Assembly (NCBI RefSeq): GCF_002994445.1
Contig: NZ_MRZJ01000004.1
Span: forward strand, 1-64,000
DNA length: 64,000 nucleotides
Direction of reading: 5' to 3'
Origin: Staphylococcus simulans
GTDB taxonomy: Bacteria; Bacillota; Bacilli; Staphylococcales; Staphylococcaceae
This document shows, piece by piece, positions 9,874 to 22,458 of this stretch. Position 1 is the stretch's first letter. Every line of letters begins with the position of its first letter. Position numbers and translations under genes: made by a program. The notes under the pieces are model-generated. The model had not been told where the DNA came from, did no database searches, and was given only the letters and a program-made list of their open reading frames with translations.

Positions 9874-11068
9874 TAGAATAACCCCCATGCAACATAGAAT
9901 TGACTTCAGTAGGCAAGCCGTAGATTTCAATGAATCCTACCGCTGCTTCTTGATTGAATGCATCTTCTTTTGTATAAGTCGCAAGTTTTTCATTATATAA
10001 AGAGTAAGGTGATTTTCTTCCGTTAACGACTGCATTGCCTTTGAACAATTTCACACGTACTTCCCCAGTGACATGTGCTTGTGTAGAATCGATAAATACT
10101 TTTAATGAGTCAGTTAAAGGTGAGAACCATAAACCATTGTATGTTTGTTCTGCAAATTGTTTTTCGATAACTGGTTTAAAGTGTGCAACATCTTTAGTTA
10201 AAGTGATTGTTTCTAAAGCTTTATGTGCTTTAAGGATCACTTCAGCGCCAGGTGTTTCATATACTTCACGAGATTTAATTCCGACTAATCTGTTTTCAAC
10301 ATGGTCGATACGTCCGATACCATGTTTGCCGGCTAAATCATTTAAATACAAAATCAAATCATCTAATGGATACGCTTTGCCATCGATTTCTACTGGAATA
10401 CCTTTTTCAAACTTCAAAACGATTTCATCAGGTGTATCGGGTGTATCTTCAATTTCGCGTGTTAAATCAAATGCATCTTTCGGCGGCGCTGCATACGGAT
10501 CTTCTAAAATACCGCATTCGTTTGCGCGACCCCATAAGTTTTGGTCGATAGAATAAGGTGAGTCATGGTTGATTGGTACTGGAATATTATTTTTAATTGC
10601 ATAATCGATTTCTTCTTCACGACTCCAACCCCATGAACGTACCGGTGCAAATACTTTCAATTCTGGGTTCAACGCTTTGATGGCTACTTCAAAACGTACT
10701 TGGTCGTTACCTTTACCAGTACAGCCATGTGCAATACCAACTGCATTTGTTTTTTCTGCGATTTCGACTAATTTTTTAGAGATTAATGGACGAGATAATG
10801 CTGAAACGACTGGATAAGTATTTTCATACATTAAATTACCTTTAATAGCATAAGCTACATACTCGTCACTGAATTCTTTAGTAGCATCAATGATATAGCA
10901 TTCAACTGCGCCCATATCTAATGCTTTTTGATAAACAACATCTAAATCTTTTCCTTCTCCTACGTCTAAACAGCAAGCAACAACATCGTAACCTTTATCG
11001 ATCAGCCACTTAACTGCCACACTTGTATCTAATCCGCCTGAATAGGCTAATACGATTTTATCCTTCAT
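9863..11068 (-). CDS. argG: argininosuccinate synthase
   Basis: A 401-residue enzyme joining citrulline and aspartate with ATP. The N-type ATP-pyrophosphatase P-loop SGGLDTS is at residues 10-16, with [14 protein letters not shown] for citrulline/aspartate and [12 protein letters not shown] downstream. RBS GAGGTG before the ATG on the minus strand. First gene of argGH. Arginine synthesis here sits next to the catabolic rocA-rocD-gudB set but runs in the opposite direction with a terminator between. I looked for an ArgR/AhrC box upstream and found nothing convincing. Confidence 0.96.
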   Translation of the reverse strand: MKDKIVLAYSGGLDTSVAVKWLIDKGYDVVACCLDVGEGKDLDVVYQKALDMGAVECYIIDATKEFSDEYVAYAIKGNLMYENTYPVVSALSRPLISKKLVEIAEKTNAVGIAHGCTGKGNDQVRFEVAIKALNPELKVFAPVRSWGWSREEEIDYAIKNNIPVPINHDSPYSIDQNLWGRANECGILEDPYAAPPKDAFDLTREIEDTPDTPDEIVLKFEKGIPVEIDGKAYPLDDLILYLNDLAGKHGIGRIDHVENRLVGIKSREVYETPGAEVILKAHKALETITLTKDVAHFKPVIEKQFAEQTYNGLWFSPLTDSLKVFIDSTQAHVTGEVRVKLFKGNAVVNGRKSPYSLYNEKLATYTKEDAFNQEAAVGFIEIYGLPTEVNSMLHGGYSNEQ

Positions 11069-11405
11069 AATTTATACACCTCGTTAGAATAGTTTGAATT
11101 TTTTAACATGTTATTATCATAGCAGATTGAAGATGAGAAATAAACCATTATTTTACATAAATATACAGAAATATGAAATCTCAAACATTCATGTTCCTGC
11201 AATGGCGGGCTTATGCAATATTATATGCACATACCATAAAATATCAGAAAAGGCTTTAAATCAGGAAAAGTACGAGATTTTTGTAAAAAATGGCGATTTT
11301 TTCACAAATCCAGTCGAGGTTGAAAAATCATAGACAGTTTTATTGAATGTGTTGTCAGAAATTTAGTAAAATATGAGTGAAATCAAAAAGCAGGAGGCAG
11401 TTCAA
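11069..11405. other. divergent promoter region argG/pgi
   Basis: A 337-bp AT-rich gap between divergent genes. It holds the pgi promoter and RBS and must hold the argG promoter. A 79-codon frame here has no RBS and no protein-like character, so I do not count it as a gene. Confidence 0.6.
11343..11372 (+). promoter_or_regulatory. probable pgi promoter
   Basis: TTGAAT, 18-nt spacer, TAAAAT (11367-11372), about 33 nt before the pgi start. Confidence 0.5.
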
Positions 11406-12737
11406 ATGACACATATTGAGCTAGACTATAGCAAAGCTTTAAAATTCGTTGACGAACATGAGTTAACGCAACAACAAGAAATCGTTAAAACAATCCACCG
11501 TGTAATTCATGAAGGTACTGGTGCAGGTAATGACTTTTTAGGATGGTTAGACCTTCCGGTAGATTATGATAAAGAAGAATTCTCACGTATCTTAGAAGCA
11601 GCTAAACGTATTAAAGAACATTCAGATGTTTTAGTTGTAGTAGGTATCGGCGGTTCTTATTTAGGTGCACGTGCCGCAATTGAAATGTTGACATCATCAT
11701 TCAGAACAAGTGATGAATATCCTGAAATTGTCTTTGCGGGCAACCACTTATCATCATCTTATTTACATGACTTAATCGAATACTTAGACGGTAAAGATTA
11801 TTCAGTCAATGTTATTTCTAAATCTGGTACAACTACTGAACCAGCTGTTGCTTTCCGTCTCTTCAAACAATTATTAGAAGATAAATACGGTAAAGAAGAA
11901 GCAAAACAACGTATCTTTGCGACAACTGATAAAGCAAAAGGTGCTTTGAAACAACTTGCGACAAATGAAGGCTATGAAACATTTATAGTACCTGATGATG
12001 TCGGCGGTCGTTATTCAGTATTAACAGCTGTAGGTTTATTACCGATTGCGGCTGCAGGTATTGATATTAAAGCTATGATGGACGGTGCCGCTAAAGCACG
12101 CGAAGAACTTTCTTCTGATCAATTAGAAGACAATATTGCATACCAATATGCGACATTGCGTAATATCTTATATGCAAAAGGTTACACAACTGAAATGTTG
12201 ATCAACTATGAACCATCATTGCAATACTTCAATGAATGGTGGAAACAATTATACGGCGAATCTGAAGGTAAAGACTTCAAAGGAATTTATCCTTCAAGTG
12301 CTAACTACACAACTGACTTGCACTCATTAGGACAATATGTTCAAGAAGGCCGTCGTTTCTTATTTGAAACAGTTGTGAAAGTCGACAATCCTAAACACGA
12401 TATTACTATCGAAAAAGACGCAGATGATTTAGATGGATTGAACTATCTTGCTGGCAAAACAATTGATGAAGTAAATACAAAAGCATTCCAAGGTACTTTA
12501 CTTGCACATACTGACGGCGAAGTGCCGAACTTAGTAGTTAAAATCCCTCGTATCGATGCGGAAACATTCGGCTATGTCGTTTACTTCTTCGAATTAGCTT
12601 GTGCAATGAGCGGTTACCAATTAGGTGTGAACCCATTCAACCAACCAGGTGTAGAAGCATATAAACAAAATATGTTCGCATTACTTGGCAAACCTGGTTA
12701 TGAAGATAAAAAACAAGAATTAGAAGAACGTCTATAA
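11406..12737 (+). CDS. pgi: glucose-6-phosphate isomerase
   Basis: A 443-residue phosphoglucose isomerase interconverting glucose-6-P and fructose-6-P. Family motifs: [11 protein letters not shown], the sugar-phosphate SIS-type [14 protein letters not shown], and the C-terminal [12 protein letters not shown]. The chosen start ([10 protein letters not shown]) follows GGAGG by 7-8 nt and matches the N-terminus of the S. aureus enzyme; an in-frame upstream ATG would add 11 residues without a proper RBS. Monocistronic, with its own promoter and terminator. Confidence 0.96.
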   Translation: MTHIELDYSKALKFVDEHELTQQQEIVKTIHRVIHEGTGAGNDFLGWLDLPVDYDKEEFSRILEAAKRIKEHSDVLVVVGIGGSYLGARAAIEMLTSSFRTSDEYPEIVFAGNHLSSSYLHDLIEYLDGKDYSVNVISKSGTTTEPAVAFRLFKQLLEDKYGKEEAKQRIFATTDKAKGALKQLATNEGYETFIVPDDVGGRYSVLTAVGLLPIAAAGIDIKAMMDGAAKAREELSSDQLEDNIAYQYATLRNILYAKGYTTEMLINYEPSLQYFNEWWKQLYGESEGKDFKGIYPSSANYTTDLHSLGQYVQEGRRFLFETVVKVDNPKHDITIEKDADDLDGLNYLAGKTIDEVNTKAFQGTLLAHTDGEVPNLVVKIPRIDAETFGYVVYFFELACAMSGYQLGVNPFNQPGVEAYKQNMFALLGKPGYEDKKQELEERL

Positions 12738-12753
12738 TACTTCATACTATCAA

Positions 12754-12791
12754 CTCCCATTTTACTTTTAAGTAGAGTGGGAGCTTTTTTA
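12754..12791 (+). terminator. pgi terminator
   Basis: Arms CTCCCA/TGGGAG with an inner TACTT/AAGTA, then TTTTTT. Confidence 0.85.
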
Positions 12792-12857
12792 GATTTTGAA
12801 AATAATTAAATTCCCTCTATAATAGTAGTAATCCAATGAATAGGTTAGGAGATAATA

Positions 12858-13382
12858 GTGAGGAAAATTGTAAAATATTTGCTTTCCGTGATAATTGCGA
12901 TTATTATTGTAATGTTGATTCAAGCGTTTATCATAATTGGTGCAGTTGTACAGACTGATAATATGGCACCCGAACTTAACAAAGATGACCGTATATTAGT
13001 AAGTAAAGTACAAGCGGCTTTCAACCAAATACATAGTAGCGATGTCATCATGTATCACCATAACGGGCATACATATTTTGGCCGTGTTATAGGTACACCA
13101 GGAGAGTCGGTTGAATATAAAGCTGGTCAGCTCTATCGTGATGATCAACTTGTAAAAGAACGTTATGATATTAAAAATCCGATTCAAAATTTAGCATTAC
13201 GCGATTTAAAACATTCTGAAGGAGATATCTTAGCACCTAAACATTATCTTGTGCTGAACGATAATCGTGCGCAGCAAGAAGATTCCAGACAGTTTGGGAC
13301 GATACACCAAAAAGATATCATAGGCAAAGTCGCCTTGAGATATTATCCTTTCCAGCAATTCAAAATTTCATTTAACGAATAA
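12858..13382 (+). CDS. spsA: SpsA, catalytically inactive type I signal peptidase homologue
   Basis: A 174-residue signal-peptidase-fold membrane protein with one N-terminal transmembrane helix (about residues 7-30). Compared with SpsB, the serine nucleophile position of GDSMHP reads TDNMAP (Asn35) and the general-base lysine of YVKRVIGTPGD reads YFGRVIGTPGE (Gly75). Both catalytic residues are therefore missing, as in S. aureus SpsA. GTG start after TTAGGAG. It sits 16 nt before spsB and is likely co-transcribed; its role, perhaps modulating SpsB, is not established. Confidence 0.92.
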   Translation: MRKIVKYLLSVIIAIIIVMLIQAFIIIGAVVQTDNMAPELNKDDRILVSKVQAAFNQIHSSDVIMYHHNGHTYFGRVIGTPGESVEYKAGQLYRDDQLVKERYDIKNPIQNLALRDLKHSEGDILAPKHYLVLNDNRAQQEDSRQFGTIHQKDIIGKVALRYYPFQQFKISFNE

Positions 13383-13398
13383 TAGAGGTGTTGATACA

Positions 13399-13965
13399 GT
13401 GAAAAAGGAAGTCATTGAGTGGATTACCGCCATAGCGATAGCTTTGGTATTAATCTTTATCATTAATAGTTTTGTCGCAAAATCTTATACAGTCCGCGGA
13501 GATTCTATGCATCCTACACTAAAAGACGGAGAAAAAGTCATTGTTAATGTCATCGGCTTTAAAATGGGCGGACTTGAAAAAGGCAATGTGATTGTATTCC
13601 ACGCAGATAAAAATGCAGACTATGTTAAACGTGTCATCGGAACACCAGGCGACAGTGTAGAATATAAACATGACGTACTTTATGTAAACGGCAAAAAAGT
13701 AAAAGAACCTTACTTAGATTATAATCAAAAACATAAAAGCTATAATGAAATCACAGGTAGTTTCCAAGTGAAAAACCTGCCGAATGCGAATGGTTCGAAT
13801 AAAATACCAAAAGGCAAACTGTTAGTACTTGGAGATAACCGTGAAGTAAGTAAAGACAGCCGTTCATTCGGTTTAATCGATAACGAACAAGTTGTCGGTA
13901 AAGTCAGCTTGCGTTACTGGCCATTCACCGCATTCAAAGTGAATTTCAACCCAGAACAAAACTAA
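13399..13965 (+). CDS. spsB: type I signal peptidase SpsB
   Basis: A 188-residue membrane serine protease that removes signal peptides from secreted preproteins on the outer face of the membrane. One N-terminal transmembrane helix (residues 8-26), nucleophile Ser36 in RGDSMHPT, general base Lys77 in YVKRVIGTPGD, and box D/E LVLGDNREVSKDSRSFG are all present. GTG start with RBS AGAGGTG. Downstream partner of the inactive paralogue SpsA; a strong terminator follows. In S. aureus SpsB is essential and also processes AgrD. Confidence 0.95.
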   Translation: MKKEVIEWITAIAIALVLIFIINSFVAKSYTVRGDSMHPTLKDGEKVIVNVIGFKMGGLEKGNVIVFHADKNADYVKRVIGTPGDSVEYKHDVLYVNGKKVKEPYLDYNQKHKSYNEITGSFQVKNLPNANGSNKIPKGKLLVLGDNREVSKDSRSFGLIDNEQVVGKVSLRYWPFTAFKVNFNPEQN

Positions 13966-13985
13966 ATTAAGAGATAGATTTTTTG

Positions 13986-14018
13986 AGAGTTGCTGCGAAA
14001 TGTAGCAGCTCTTTTTTT
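13986..14018 (+). terminator. spsAB terminator
   Basis: Nine-pair stem AGAGTTGCT/AGCAGCTCT (one wobble), then a run of seven Ts. Confidence 0.9.
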
Positions 14019-14091
14019 AAATTTCATTGACGATAGGCTATGGATATATAATGGGATATGAGCTACAATATTTTTCGAAGAGGTGAGAAAA

Positions 14092-17000
14092 GTGACTGTA
14101 TTAAACGCATATATAGGTAGGGCTGGTACAGGAAAGTCGCATGCGATGTTAAGTGAAATCAAACAAAAGATGAAACAAGATCCATTAGGCGATCCGATTA
14201 TCATTATTGCCCCTACACAAAGTACATTCCAAATCGAACAAGATTTTGTAAAAGACCCAGAATTAAACGGCAGCCTTAGAACAGAAGTCCTTCACTTTGA
14301 ACGTTTAAGTCATAGAATTTTCCAAGAAATCGGCGGTTTAACAGAAGATTATGTTTCAAAAGGTGCCATGGAAATGATGGTATTTGATATTTTGCAAAAC
14401 CATCGCAAAGAATTGAATCTCTATCAATCTCAAGTGAAATATTATGGATTCAGTTCAAAGCTGACTGAACAAATTCAAGATTTTAAGAAATATGCTGTAA
14501 GTCCTGAACAGTTAGAGGATTTTATTTCTGAAAATCAGTTACAGCCGCGCACGCAAGATAAGCTGCATGATATTGCATTAGTATACCGTTATTTAGAAGC
14601 ACGATTAGCAGATGATTTTGTATCATCTGAAGATACGCTTTATAAATTTGTAGAACAAATGGGCAAATCTAAATGGTTGAAACGTGCAGAGATTTATATA
14701 GACGGTTTCCATAACTTTTCAACGTTAGAATATCTCATGATAGAAGCATTAGCCAAACATGCAAAATCTGTCAGTGTATTATTAACGACGAACGGAGATA
14801 AAGATCCATTTAGTTTATTCAGAAAATCATCATCTGTCTTAACACATTTAGAAGAGATTGCACAGAAATTAGACACGACAGTTAATTTACGACAATTCAC
14901 TACAAAATACCGTTTCGATAATGCAGACTTAAGCCACTTAGAAAGCAATTTTAATGAACTCTTTATCGATAAAGTACCAAATAAGGGTCATGTAAATATT
15001 CTTGAAGCTTCGAATGTACGTGAAGAAGTTAATGCGGTCGCACGTGATATTATCCGCAAAGCACGAGAAGAAAATATTCGTTATCAAGATGTCGCAATTT
15101 TATATCGTGATGAAGCTTATGCACATTTGATGGAGAGTGTGCTGCCTGAATATGATATTCCGTTTAATATCGATACGAAGCAATCGATGACACATCATCC
15201 TGTGATGGAAATGATTCGTTCTTTAATCGAAGTCATTGAAACAAAATGGAGTTTTGAACCGCTGATGCGCTTGTTCAAGACACAAGTATTAACACAAAAA
15301 TTTAAAGACAGCCGTTACTTAACAGATATCCTGGAAAATTATGTGCTTGAAAGAGGAATATACGGTCAGCGCTGGATAGATGACGGTTACTTTAAAATTG
15401 AGCAATTTAATCAAATGGGCTTAAAACGTCAACCTATGACAGAAGAGACAGAAGCGGTGTATCAGCGTGTGATTGAATTGAAAGACTTTGTCATGAAACA
15501 TATCCTCAAATTTGAACAAGCATTAAGCGAAGCTGAAACAGCAGTCGAATTTGCGGCAGCATTTTATGAAGTCTTCGAATCCTTTGAGTTGCCGAGTCAA
15601 TTGATGACTGAACGCGATGAATTGGATTTAGCCGGCAAGCATCAGCAAGCTGAAGAACTTGATCAAGTATGGAACGGTTTCATTCAAACACTTGATGATT
15701 TGGCTACAGTGTTCGGCAACGCTGAGATGACACAAAAACGTTTCTTAGAACTCTTTGATGTTGGATTAGAACAATTAGAGTTTGTGATGATTCCGCAAAC
15801 ATTGGACCAAGTCGCAATCGGTACAATGGATTTAGCTAAAGTCGACAACAAAGAACATGTCTATATGCTTGGCATGAATGACGGTGTGATGCCGCAAGCC
15901 ATTTCAAGTTCAGGACTCATCAGCGATGAAGAAAAGAAATATTTCCAAGAAGAAACACAAGTAGAATTAAGCCCGACTGCAGATGTGCTGCAAATGGATG
16001 AAGCATTTGTTTGTTATATCGCGATGACACGTGCTAAACAATATGTCACTTTCTCATACAGCTTAATGGGCATGAACAACGATGATAAAGAAGTCAGTCC
16101 ATTTATCCAGTCAATTCAAGAACTCTATACAAATTTAGAAGTTGAAAATATCCATTACAGTGCACAGCAAAATCCATTAACTTTAATGGAACATCCACAC
16201 CAAACAAAAATCAATTTATTCGAAGAACTGCAAAGCTGGTTGCATCATGAGCTGACTGCAGATGCATGGTTAGATACATACCAAGCCATGGCAAACAATG
16301 ACCGTTTATCAAAAGGACTTTACTATCTGACATCAGCACTGACTTATGATAATAAAACGGTACAACTGAGTCAGGATCAATCCAAAGCATTATATGGTGA
16401 TACAATCAATGCCAGTGTGTCACGCTTTGAAGGTTATCAGAATTGTCCATTCAAACATTATACTTCACATGGACTCAGACTGAATGAGCGTACGAAATAT
16501 AAATTAGAGAACTTCGACTTAGGAGATATCTTCCACTCTGTCTTAAAATACATTGCGGAAAAAATTGACGGCGACTTTAAAAATTTGACTGATAAAGCAA
16601 TCAAAGCACTGACACAAGAAGCCTTAGAAAGTATCTTGCCGACAGTACAATATAACTTATTGAATTCTTCTGCGTATTATCGTTTTATGTCATATCGTAT
16701 CGGTGCCATTGTTCAATCGACACTTACAGCGTTGAAATATCAAGGAAGTTTTTCTAAATTCAAGCCGCAAGCGTTTGAAAAATCATTCAGAAGAAAACCT
16801 AAAACACCAGATCAGCTTGAGGCACAAGCACTTTATACGACACAAGGCATTCCGATTAATGTGCGCGGACAAATCGATAGAATTGATACGTACACACACC
16901 AAGACCGAAGCTTTGTGAATATTATCGACTATAAGTCTTCGGCTTACAGCGGAACATTGGATTTGAAAAAAGTGTATTACGGATTGCAGATGCAGATGAT

Positions 17001-17562
17001 GACTTATATGGATGTCGTCTTGCAAAATAAACAACGCTTAGCGTTATCAGACCAAACTGAACCTGGCGGTTTACTTTATTTCCATGTGCATGAACCGCGT
17101 GTTAAATTTGCGAACTGGGCAAGCATTGATGAAGACGAAAGAGAAAAAGAATTATTGAAATCTTATCAATTAAGCGGGCTGATTAATAGCGACCCGGATG
17201 TATTGAATGCGGAAGATACACGATTAGAACCTTCTTTCAAGTCTGATATTGTGCCGATTAATATGCTTAAAAGCGGCGGCTTAGGCAAAAATAATCCGGT
17301 TGCAGATACGAAAACAATCTATAAGTTTATCGAACATAATAAAAAGAACTTCACACAAATTGCATCAGATATCATGGATGGGCATACTGAAGTCGCACCG
17401 ATGAAATATGATAAAAAGCTGCCTTGTGATTTCTGCAACTACAAATCAGTGTGTCATGTCGACGGCATGATTGACAGCAAGCGTTATCGTACAGTAGATG
17501 AAAAGATTAATCCAATTGAATTGTTACGACTAGAATCAGATGAAGAGGAGGATGAAGCATGA
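14092..17562 (+). CDS. addB: AddB (RexB) subunit of the AddAB helicase-nuclease
   Basis: A 1156-residue subunit of the recombination enzyme that resects double-strand ends up to a Chi site. Residues 9-16 carry the P-loop GRAGTGKS. The C-terminal RecB-type nuclease has DYKS (Asp946), and the 4Fe-4S cluster ligands are Cys785, Cys1112, Cys1115 and Cys1121, spaced as in Bacillus AddB. GTG start chosen because GAGGTG lies 6 nt upstream; the next upstream GTG would be part of that RBS. It overlaps addA by 4 nt (ATGA), indicating coupled translation. Confidence 0.95.
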   Translation: MTVLNAYIGRAGTGKSHAMLSEIKQKMKQDPLGDPIIIIAPTQSTFQIEQDFVKDPELNGSLRTEVLHFERLSHRIFQEIGGLTEDYVSKGAMEMMVFDILQNHRKELNLYQSQVKYYGFSSKLTEQIQDFKKYAVSPEQLEDFISENQLQPRTQDKLHDIALVYRYLEARLADDFVSSEDTLYKFVEQMGKSKWLKRAEIYIDGFHNFSTLEYLMIEALAKHAKSVSVLLTTNGDKDPFSLFRKSSSVLTHLEEIAQKLDTTVNLRQFTTKYRFDNADLSHLESNFNELFIDKVPNKGHVNILEASNVREEVNAVARDIIRKAREENIRYQDVAILYRDEAYAHLMESVLPEYDIPFNIDTKQSMTHHPVMEMIRSLIEVIETKWSFEPLMRLFKTQVLTQKFKDSRYLTDILENYVLERGIYGQRWIDDGYFKIEQFNQMGLKRQPMTEETEAVYQRVIELKDFVMKHILKFEQALSEAETAVEFAAAFYEVFESFELPSQLMTERDELDLAGKHQQAEELDQVWNGFIQTLDDLATVFGNAEMTQKRFLELFDVGLEQLEFVMIPQTLDQVAIGTMDLAKVDNKEHVYMLGMNDGVMPQAISSSGLISDEEKKYFQEETQVELSPTADVLQMDEAFVCYIAMTRAKQYVTFSYSLMGMNNDDKEVSPFIQSIQELYTNLEVENIHYSAQQNPLTLMEHPHQTKINLFEELQSWLHHELTADAWLDTYQAMANNDRLSKGLYYLTSALTYDNKTVQLSQDQSKALYGDTINASVSRFEGYQNCPFKHYTSHGLRLNERTKYKLENFDLGDIFHSVLKYIAEKIDGDFKNLTDKAIKALTQEALESILPTVQYNLLNSSAYYRFMSYRIGAIVQSTLTALKYQGSFSKFKPQAFEKSFRRKPKTPDQLEAQALYTTQGIPINVRGQIDRIDTYTHQDRSFVNIIDYKSSAYSGTLDLKKVYYGLQMQMMTYMDVVLQNKQRLALSDQTEPGGLLYFHVHEPRVKFANWASIDEDEREKELLKSYQLSGLINSDPDVLNAEDTRLEPSFKSDIVPINMLKSGGLGKNNPVADTKTIYKFIEHNKKNFTQIASDIMDGHTEVAPMKYDKKLPCDFCNYKSVCHVDGMIDSKRYRTVDEKINPIELLRLESDEEEDEA

Positions 17563-20500
17563 TACCGAAAAAACCAGAGGGTGTAATGTGGACAGATGGA
17601 CAATGGAAAAGTATTTATGCTTCAGGACAAGATACACTGGTAGCTGCAGCGGCAGGTTCTGGTAAGACTGCAGTACTCGTTGAGCGCATCATTCAACGTA
17701 TTTTGAAAGATAAAATAGATGTGGACCGCTTGCTTGTTGTGACGTTTACAAATGCTAGTGCGCGCGAAATGAAACATAGGGTAGAAAAGCGTATTACAGA
17801 AGCTTCATTAGAAGATCCAAGCAATGCGCATCTGAAAAATCAACGTGTTAAAATTCATCAAGCGCAAATTTCAACGTTACACAGCTTTTTTTTGAAATTA
17901 ATTCAGCAGAATTATGATGTTTTAGATATCGATCCGAATTTCAGAACTAGCAGTGAAGCAGAGAATATCTTATTGCTGGAACAAACAATTGATGAAGTGC
18001 TTGAAGATTATTATGCATCACTTGATCCTGCTTTCATTGATTTGACTGAACATCTTTCATCAGATAGAAGCGATGATGCATTCAGAAGTATTATCAAAAG
18101 TATGTATTACTTCTCAGTCGCTAACCCGAATCCGATGCAGTGGCTGGCTGCATTAGCACAACCTTATGAAGATGAAGCGGTACAAGAGGAATATCTGCAG
18201 TTGTTGACAGAGCTTGCAGGTGTATTTATGCAGACAGCATTAGAAAATATTAATAAAAGTTACGACCTTTATAGTGAACTTGCGCTTGTAGATAAGCAAC
18301 TTGCAGTGGTAGAAGGAGAACGTACCTTTATGCAGCGTGCAATGGAAGACGGGCTGCTTAATACCGAAGTCATCAGAAATCATCAATTTGAAAAAAGATT
18401 CCCAAGTGCCGTTAAAAAAATTAAAGAGGCCAACGAAGGATATGAGGCAGACCTTGAAAGTGCCAAAGGATATTATGATGACTATAAAGCTGCAGTGCAA
18501 AAAGTGCAGCAAGAATATTTCTCTCGCTCAGCTGAAGACTTAAAAGCAGATATGCAGCGCTTAGCACCTAGAGTAAAAGTGCTGGCAAATATTACACAAG
18601 ATGTAATCAATAAGTTTGGTGAGAAAAAGCGCAGCCGCAATATCTTGGATTTCTCAGACTATGAACATTTTGCATTGAAGATTTTAATGGATGAAACAGG
18701 TCATCCGACTGAACTTGCACAACATTACAGAGACCGTTTTGATGAGATTTTAGTCGATGAATATCAAGATACCAACCGTGTTCAAGAACAAATCTTAAGT
18801 TGTATCAAACGCGGCGATGAAACGAACGGCAATCTCTTTATGGTAGGGGACGTAAAACAATCAATTTACAAATTCAGACAAGCAGATCCAAGCTTGTTTA
18901 TTGAAAAATATAATCGTTTCTTAGCAGACGGAAGTACAGGTATGCGTATTGATTTATCACAAAACTTCCGTTCAAGACCTGAAGTACTTTCAACTACGAA
19001 CTATATATTCAAACACATGATGGATGAATCAGTAGGTGAAATTGTATATGACGAAGCGGCACAGCTTTATTTCGGTGCACCGTTTGATGAACAACCGCAT
19101 CCGCTGCATTTAAATGTCTTGGTAGAAGATGAAGGCTCTGAATTAACCGGCACTCAACAAGAAGCAGAATATATTGCGAATCAAGTTGAAACGATATTAA
19201 ATCATCATGAAGTATATGATACGAAGACGAAGACTTACCGCAAGCCGACATATAAAGATATTGTGATTTTAGAACGTGCTTATAGTCATGCCAGAGAATT
19301 ACAACAGGCATTTAAAGATAGAGATATTCCTTTTCATGTAAATAGCAAGGAAGGTTATTTTGAACAAACTGAAGTCAGATTGGTACTTTCATTCTTAAGA
19401 ACAGTAGACAATCCGCTGCAAGATATTTATTTGGTCGGATTGATGCGTTCAGTGATTTATCAGTTTACTGAAGATGAATTAGCGCATATTCGTATATTGA
19501 GTCCTAATGACGACTATTTCTATCAATCCATTCAGCACTATATTCAACACGAATCAGCAGATGCAAAACTGGTTGAAAAACTGCAAGACTTTTTGAAGGA
19601 TTTAGCATTCTATCAAGATTTCAGTTTAAAACATCCTGTATATCAATTAATCGATCGCTTCTATAATGATCGTTTTGTGATTCAATATTTCAGTGGATTA
19701 ATCGGTGGAAAAGGGCGTCGTGCTAATTTATACGGCTTGTTTAACAAAGCAGTTGAGTTTGAAAAATCCAGCTTTAGAGGGTTATTCCAATTCATACGTT
19801 TTATCGATGAATTAATCGAAAGAAAACAAGACTTCGGTGAAGAAAATATTGTTGGACCAAATGATGATGTGGTCAGAATGATGACCATTCATGCTAGTAA
19901 AGGTTTAGAGTTTCCATTTGTCATCTATTCTGGATTAACAACTAAGTTTAATAAGCAAGATTTAAGCAAGTCTGTCATACTTAATCAAAAATACGGTGCT
20001 GGCTTGAATTATTTTGACACAGAAAAAGACATTGTCTATCCATCTTTAGCATCGACAGCATTAAAAGCAATTAATGAAAATGAATTAATTTCCGAGGAAA
20101 TGCGTTTAATGTATGTTGCTTTAACACGTGCAAAAGAACAGCTCTTCTTAATAGGACGTGTGAAAGATGAAAAAGCATTGGAGAAATTAGAAAAAGCACC
20201 GATTTCAAACAATATGCTGCAAATGAGTTATCGTTTGAGTGCACCTAATCCATTCAATTTGATTTATCCTATTTTGTCTAAATACCAATCTTCAAGTATT
20301 ACGAACGATTTGAAGTTTGAAAATAATATTGAAACGGTAGAGGCATCGATTCGACCTTCCGTCGAAACGCACATTGATTATTATGATGATATCAAAGCAG
20401 ATATAGCGGACAATACAGAAGAAGATTACCGCACAGTAGCGGATATTCAAAACCATCAAACTGAACAGCCGAAACTTCAGCAGCAGATTGAAACACAGCT

Positions 20501-21218
20501 TGCATTCGAGTATCCGTATCAAAAAGATATGGTGAAACCGACAAAACAATCTGTGTCAGAGTTAAAACGACAGCTTGAAACTGAAGAAAGCGGGACAAGT
20601 TATGAACGTGTGCGCCAATACAGATTAGGGGCATCCACTTATGAACGTCCGCAATTCTTGCGTCAGCATCAAAAACGAAAAGCTAATGAAATCGGTACGT
20701 TGATGCATACTGTAATGCAGCATCTGCCGTTTAAAACAGAGCGGTTAACAGAAGCGGAGCTGGATGCATATATAGACGGACTAGTTCAGCAGAATATTAT
20801 AGAAGATGATGCTAAAGCAGATATTAGAGTAAGTGAAGTCATGGGCTTTATCAATAGTAATTTGTATCTGAAAATTGCACAAAGTGATCAAGTGATGCGT
20901 GAAGTGCCGTTTGTGGTCAATCAAAGCGAAGTCGACCAAAATATGGATCCAAATGAAGGGGTATCCATTATTCAAGGGATGATTGACTTGATTTATCGCG
21001 AAGGTGATCAATACTACTTTGTAGATTACAAAACAGATGCTTTCCACCAAAGATTAGGTGTGTCTGATGAAGAAATGGGTCAGCAATTAAAAGACCGTTA
21101 TAAAGTACAAATGCACTATTATCGCGCAGCTTTAGAAACAATTTTGAATACAAAAGTGAAAGGTTATTTATACTTCTTCAAATTTGGTACGTTATCACTC
21201 GATGACTCAAACCATTAA
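17559..21218 (+). CDS. addA: AddA (RexA) helicase-nuclease subunit
   Basis: A 1219-residue UvrD/Rep-family 3'-5' helicase fused to a C-terminal RecB nuclease domain. Walker A GSGKT at residues 33-37, motif [12 protein letters not shown], motif IV-VI segments ([29 protein letters not shown]), and nuclease motif DYKTDA beginning at Asp1156. Together with AddB it processes broken DNA for RecA loading. RBS GAGGAGG within the end of addB. A long hairpin terminator follows the stop, so addBA forms a two-gene operon. Confidence 0.96.
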   Translation: MIPKKPEGVMWTDGQWKSIYASGQDTLVAAAAGSGKTAVLVERIIQRILKDKIDVDRLLVVTFTNASAREMKHRVEKRITEASLEDPSNAHLKNQRVKIHQAQISTLHSFFLKLIQQNYDVLDIDPNFRTSSEAENILLLEQTIDEVLEDYYASLDPAFIDLTEHLSSDRSDDAFRSIIKSMYYFSVANPNPMQWLAALAQPYEDEAVQEEYLQLLTELAGVFMQTALENINKSYDLYSELALVDKQLAVVEGERTFMQRAMEDGLLNTEVIRNHQFEKRFPSAVKKIKEANEGYEADLESAKGYYDDYKAAVQKVQQEYFSRSAEDLKADMQRLAPRVKVLANITQDVINKFGEKKRSRNILDFSDYEHFALKILMDETGHPTELAQHYRDRFDEILVDEYQDTNRVQEQILSCIKRGDETNGNLFMVGDVKQSIYKFRQADPSLFIEKYNRFLADGSTGMRIDLSQNFRSRPEVLSTTNYIFKHMMDESVGEIVYDEAAQLYFGAPFDEQPHPLHLNVLVEDEGSELTGTQQEAEYIANQVETILNHHEVYDTKTKTYRKPTYKDIVILERAYSHARELQQAFKDRDIPFHVNSKEGYFEQTEVRLVLSFLRTVDNPLQDIYLVGLMRSVIYQFTEDELAHIRILSPNDDYFYQSIQHYIQHESADAKLVEKLQDFLKDLAFYQDFSLKHPVYQLIDRFYNDRFVIQYFSGLIGGKGRRANLYGLFNKAVEFEKSSFRGLFQFIRFIDELIERKQDFGEENIVGPNDDVVRMMTIHASKGLEFPFVIYSGLTTKFNKQDLSKSVILNQKYGAGLNYFDTEKDIVYPSLASTALKAINENELISEEMRLMYVALTRAKEQLFLIGRVKDEKALEKLEKAPISNNMLQMSYRLSAPNPFNLIYPILSKYQSSSITNDLKFENNIETVEASIRPSVETHIDYYDDIKADIADNTEEDYRTVADIQNHQTEQPKLQQQIETQLAFEYPYQKDMVKPTKQSVSELKRQLETEESGTSYERVRQYRLGASTYERPQFLRQHQKRKANEIGTLMHTVMQHLPFKTERLTEAELDAYIDGLVQQNIIEDDAKADIRVSEVMGFINSNLYLKIAQSDQVMREVPFVVNQSEVDQNMDPNEGVSIIQGMIDLIYREGDQYYFVDYKTDAFHQRLGVSDEEMGQQLKDRYKVQMHYYRAALETILNTKVKGYLYFFKFGTLSLDDSNH

Positions 21219-21233
21219 GGAATTATAGATAGG

Positions 21234-21308
21234 GTAGAGATAATTAAAGGGAAATTGGTATACGCTATTAGCCAAAGTACCATAAAGTTTGATTATCTCT
21301 ACTTTTTA
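21234..21308 (+). terminator. addBA terminator
   Basis: Distant arms GTAGAGATAAT/ATTATCTCTAC (11 pairs) enclosing about 47 nt, then TTTTTATTT. Confidence 0.7.
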
Positions 21309-21394
21309 TTTGAGAGAATTAATGAAATATTTGTTATTTTTCTGAAAATAAAGTTATAATGTAAGTTAAGATTGAGATGAGGAGCTGATATTGA

Positions 21395-22306
21395 ATGAAA
21401 TTCTTGTCATTCAAACATAATGATGAAACATCTTATGGTGTAAAAGTAAAACGTGAAGAAGCAGCTTGGGATTTAAGAAAAGTATTCGCTGATTTTGGCG
21501 AAGGCGACTTCCATCCTAAGACATTATTAGAAGGTTTAGAACAAAACCATACATTAGATTTCCAAGAACAAGTGCGTAAAGCAGTTGTTGCAGCAACAGA
21601 TAGTCCGAACTCTGAAGACTATAAAGTACAATTTGCGGATGTAGAATTTTTACCGCCGGTTACTCCGCCGAATAATGTCATTGCTTTTGGCCGTAACTAT
21701 AAAGAACATGCAGATGAGTTGAATCATAGTGTTGAAAGACTTTATGTCTTCACTAAAGCAGCATCATCTTTAACTGGTGATGAATCAACAATTCCAAACC
21801 ATAAAGATATTACAGATACACTTGATTACGAAGGTGAATTAGGCGTTGTAATCGGTAAATCTGGAGAGAAAATTCCTAAAGGTCTAGCATTAGACTATGT
21901 ATACGGCTATACAATCATTAACGATATTACAGACCGTACAGCACAACGCCAGCAAGACCAAGCATTCTTATCTAAAAGTTTAACTGGCGGCTGCCCAATG
22001 GGTCCTTATATCGTCACAAAAGATGAATTGCCGACACCTGAAGACGTAAACATTGTGACTAAAGTCAACAATGATATCCGTCAAGACGGCAATACAAGTC
22101 AAATGATCTTGAAAATTGATGAATTAATTGCTGAGATTTCAAAATTCGTCGCATTGCACCCTGGTGATATTATCGCAACAGGTACACCATCTGGTGTAGG
22201 TGCAGGCATGAATCCTCCGCAATATTTACAACCAGGTGATGAAGTGAAAGTGACAATCGATAATATCGGTACATTAACAAACTTTATCGCAAAAGAAGAA
22301 GAATAA
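21395..22306 (+). CDS. fumarylacetoacetate hydrolase family protein
   Basis: A 303-residue protein with the FAH fold: [12 protein letters not shown], the metal-binding acidic residues in [15 protein letters not shown], and the C-terminal [17 protein letters not shown] loop. Members cleave C-C bonds or decarboxylate/hydrate small dicarboxylates (acylpyruvases, HpcE-type isomerases, oxaloacetate decarboxylase-like FAHD1); the substrate cannot be assigned here. RBS AGGAGCTGATATTG before ATG. The gene stays next to addA in S. aureus too. Monocistronic with flanking terminators. Confidence 0.88.
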   Translation: MKFLSFKHNDETSYGVKVKREEAAWDLRKVFADFGEGDFHPKTLLEGLEQNHTLDFQEQVRKAVVAATDSPNSEDYKVQFADVEFLPPVTPPNNVIAFGRNYKEHADELNHSVERLYVFTKAASSLTGDESTIPNHKDITDTLDYEGELGVVIGKSGEKIPKGLALDYVYGYTIINDITDRTAQRQQDQAFLSKSLTGGCPMGPYIVTKDELPTPEDVNIVTKVNNDIRQDGNTSQMILKIDELIAEISKFVALHPGDIIATGTPSGVGAGMNPPQYLQPGDEVKVTIDNIGTLTNFIAKEEE

Positions 22307-22353
22307 AATATAAATTACCTTTTCATCAAGCTGTTTGAAGCAGCAGATGATTA

Positions 22354-22410
22354 AAAGCAGCAAGTTGAATGCAGCAGAAAACTGTATTCGGCTTGCTGCT
22401 TTATTTTTTG
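22354..22410 (+). terminator. terminator of the FAH-family gene
   Basis: Eleven-pair stem AAAGCAGCAAG/CTTGCTGCTTT, then TTATTTTTT. Confidence 0.88.
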
Positions 22411-22420
22411 TGTCGACATA

Positions 22421-22450
22421 AAAAAACTCACCACATAATTGTGATGAGTT
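22421..22450 (-). terminator. terminator of the YisL-like gene
   Basis: On the minus strand, AACTCATCAC/GTGGTGAGTT followed by TTTTTT. Confidence 0.88.
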
Positions 22451-22458
22451 CCCAATGC

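Noticed and set aside
11069-11300. Possible ArgR/AhrC boxes before argG
   Set aside because: TGCA-containing repeats near 11212 are not symmetric in the required TGAAT-N4-ATTCA way.
11094-11333. A 79-codon frame between argG and pgi
   Set aside because: No RBS, no recognisable domain, and it spans the divergent promoter region.
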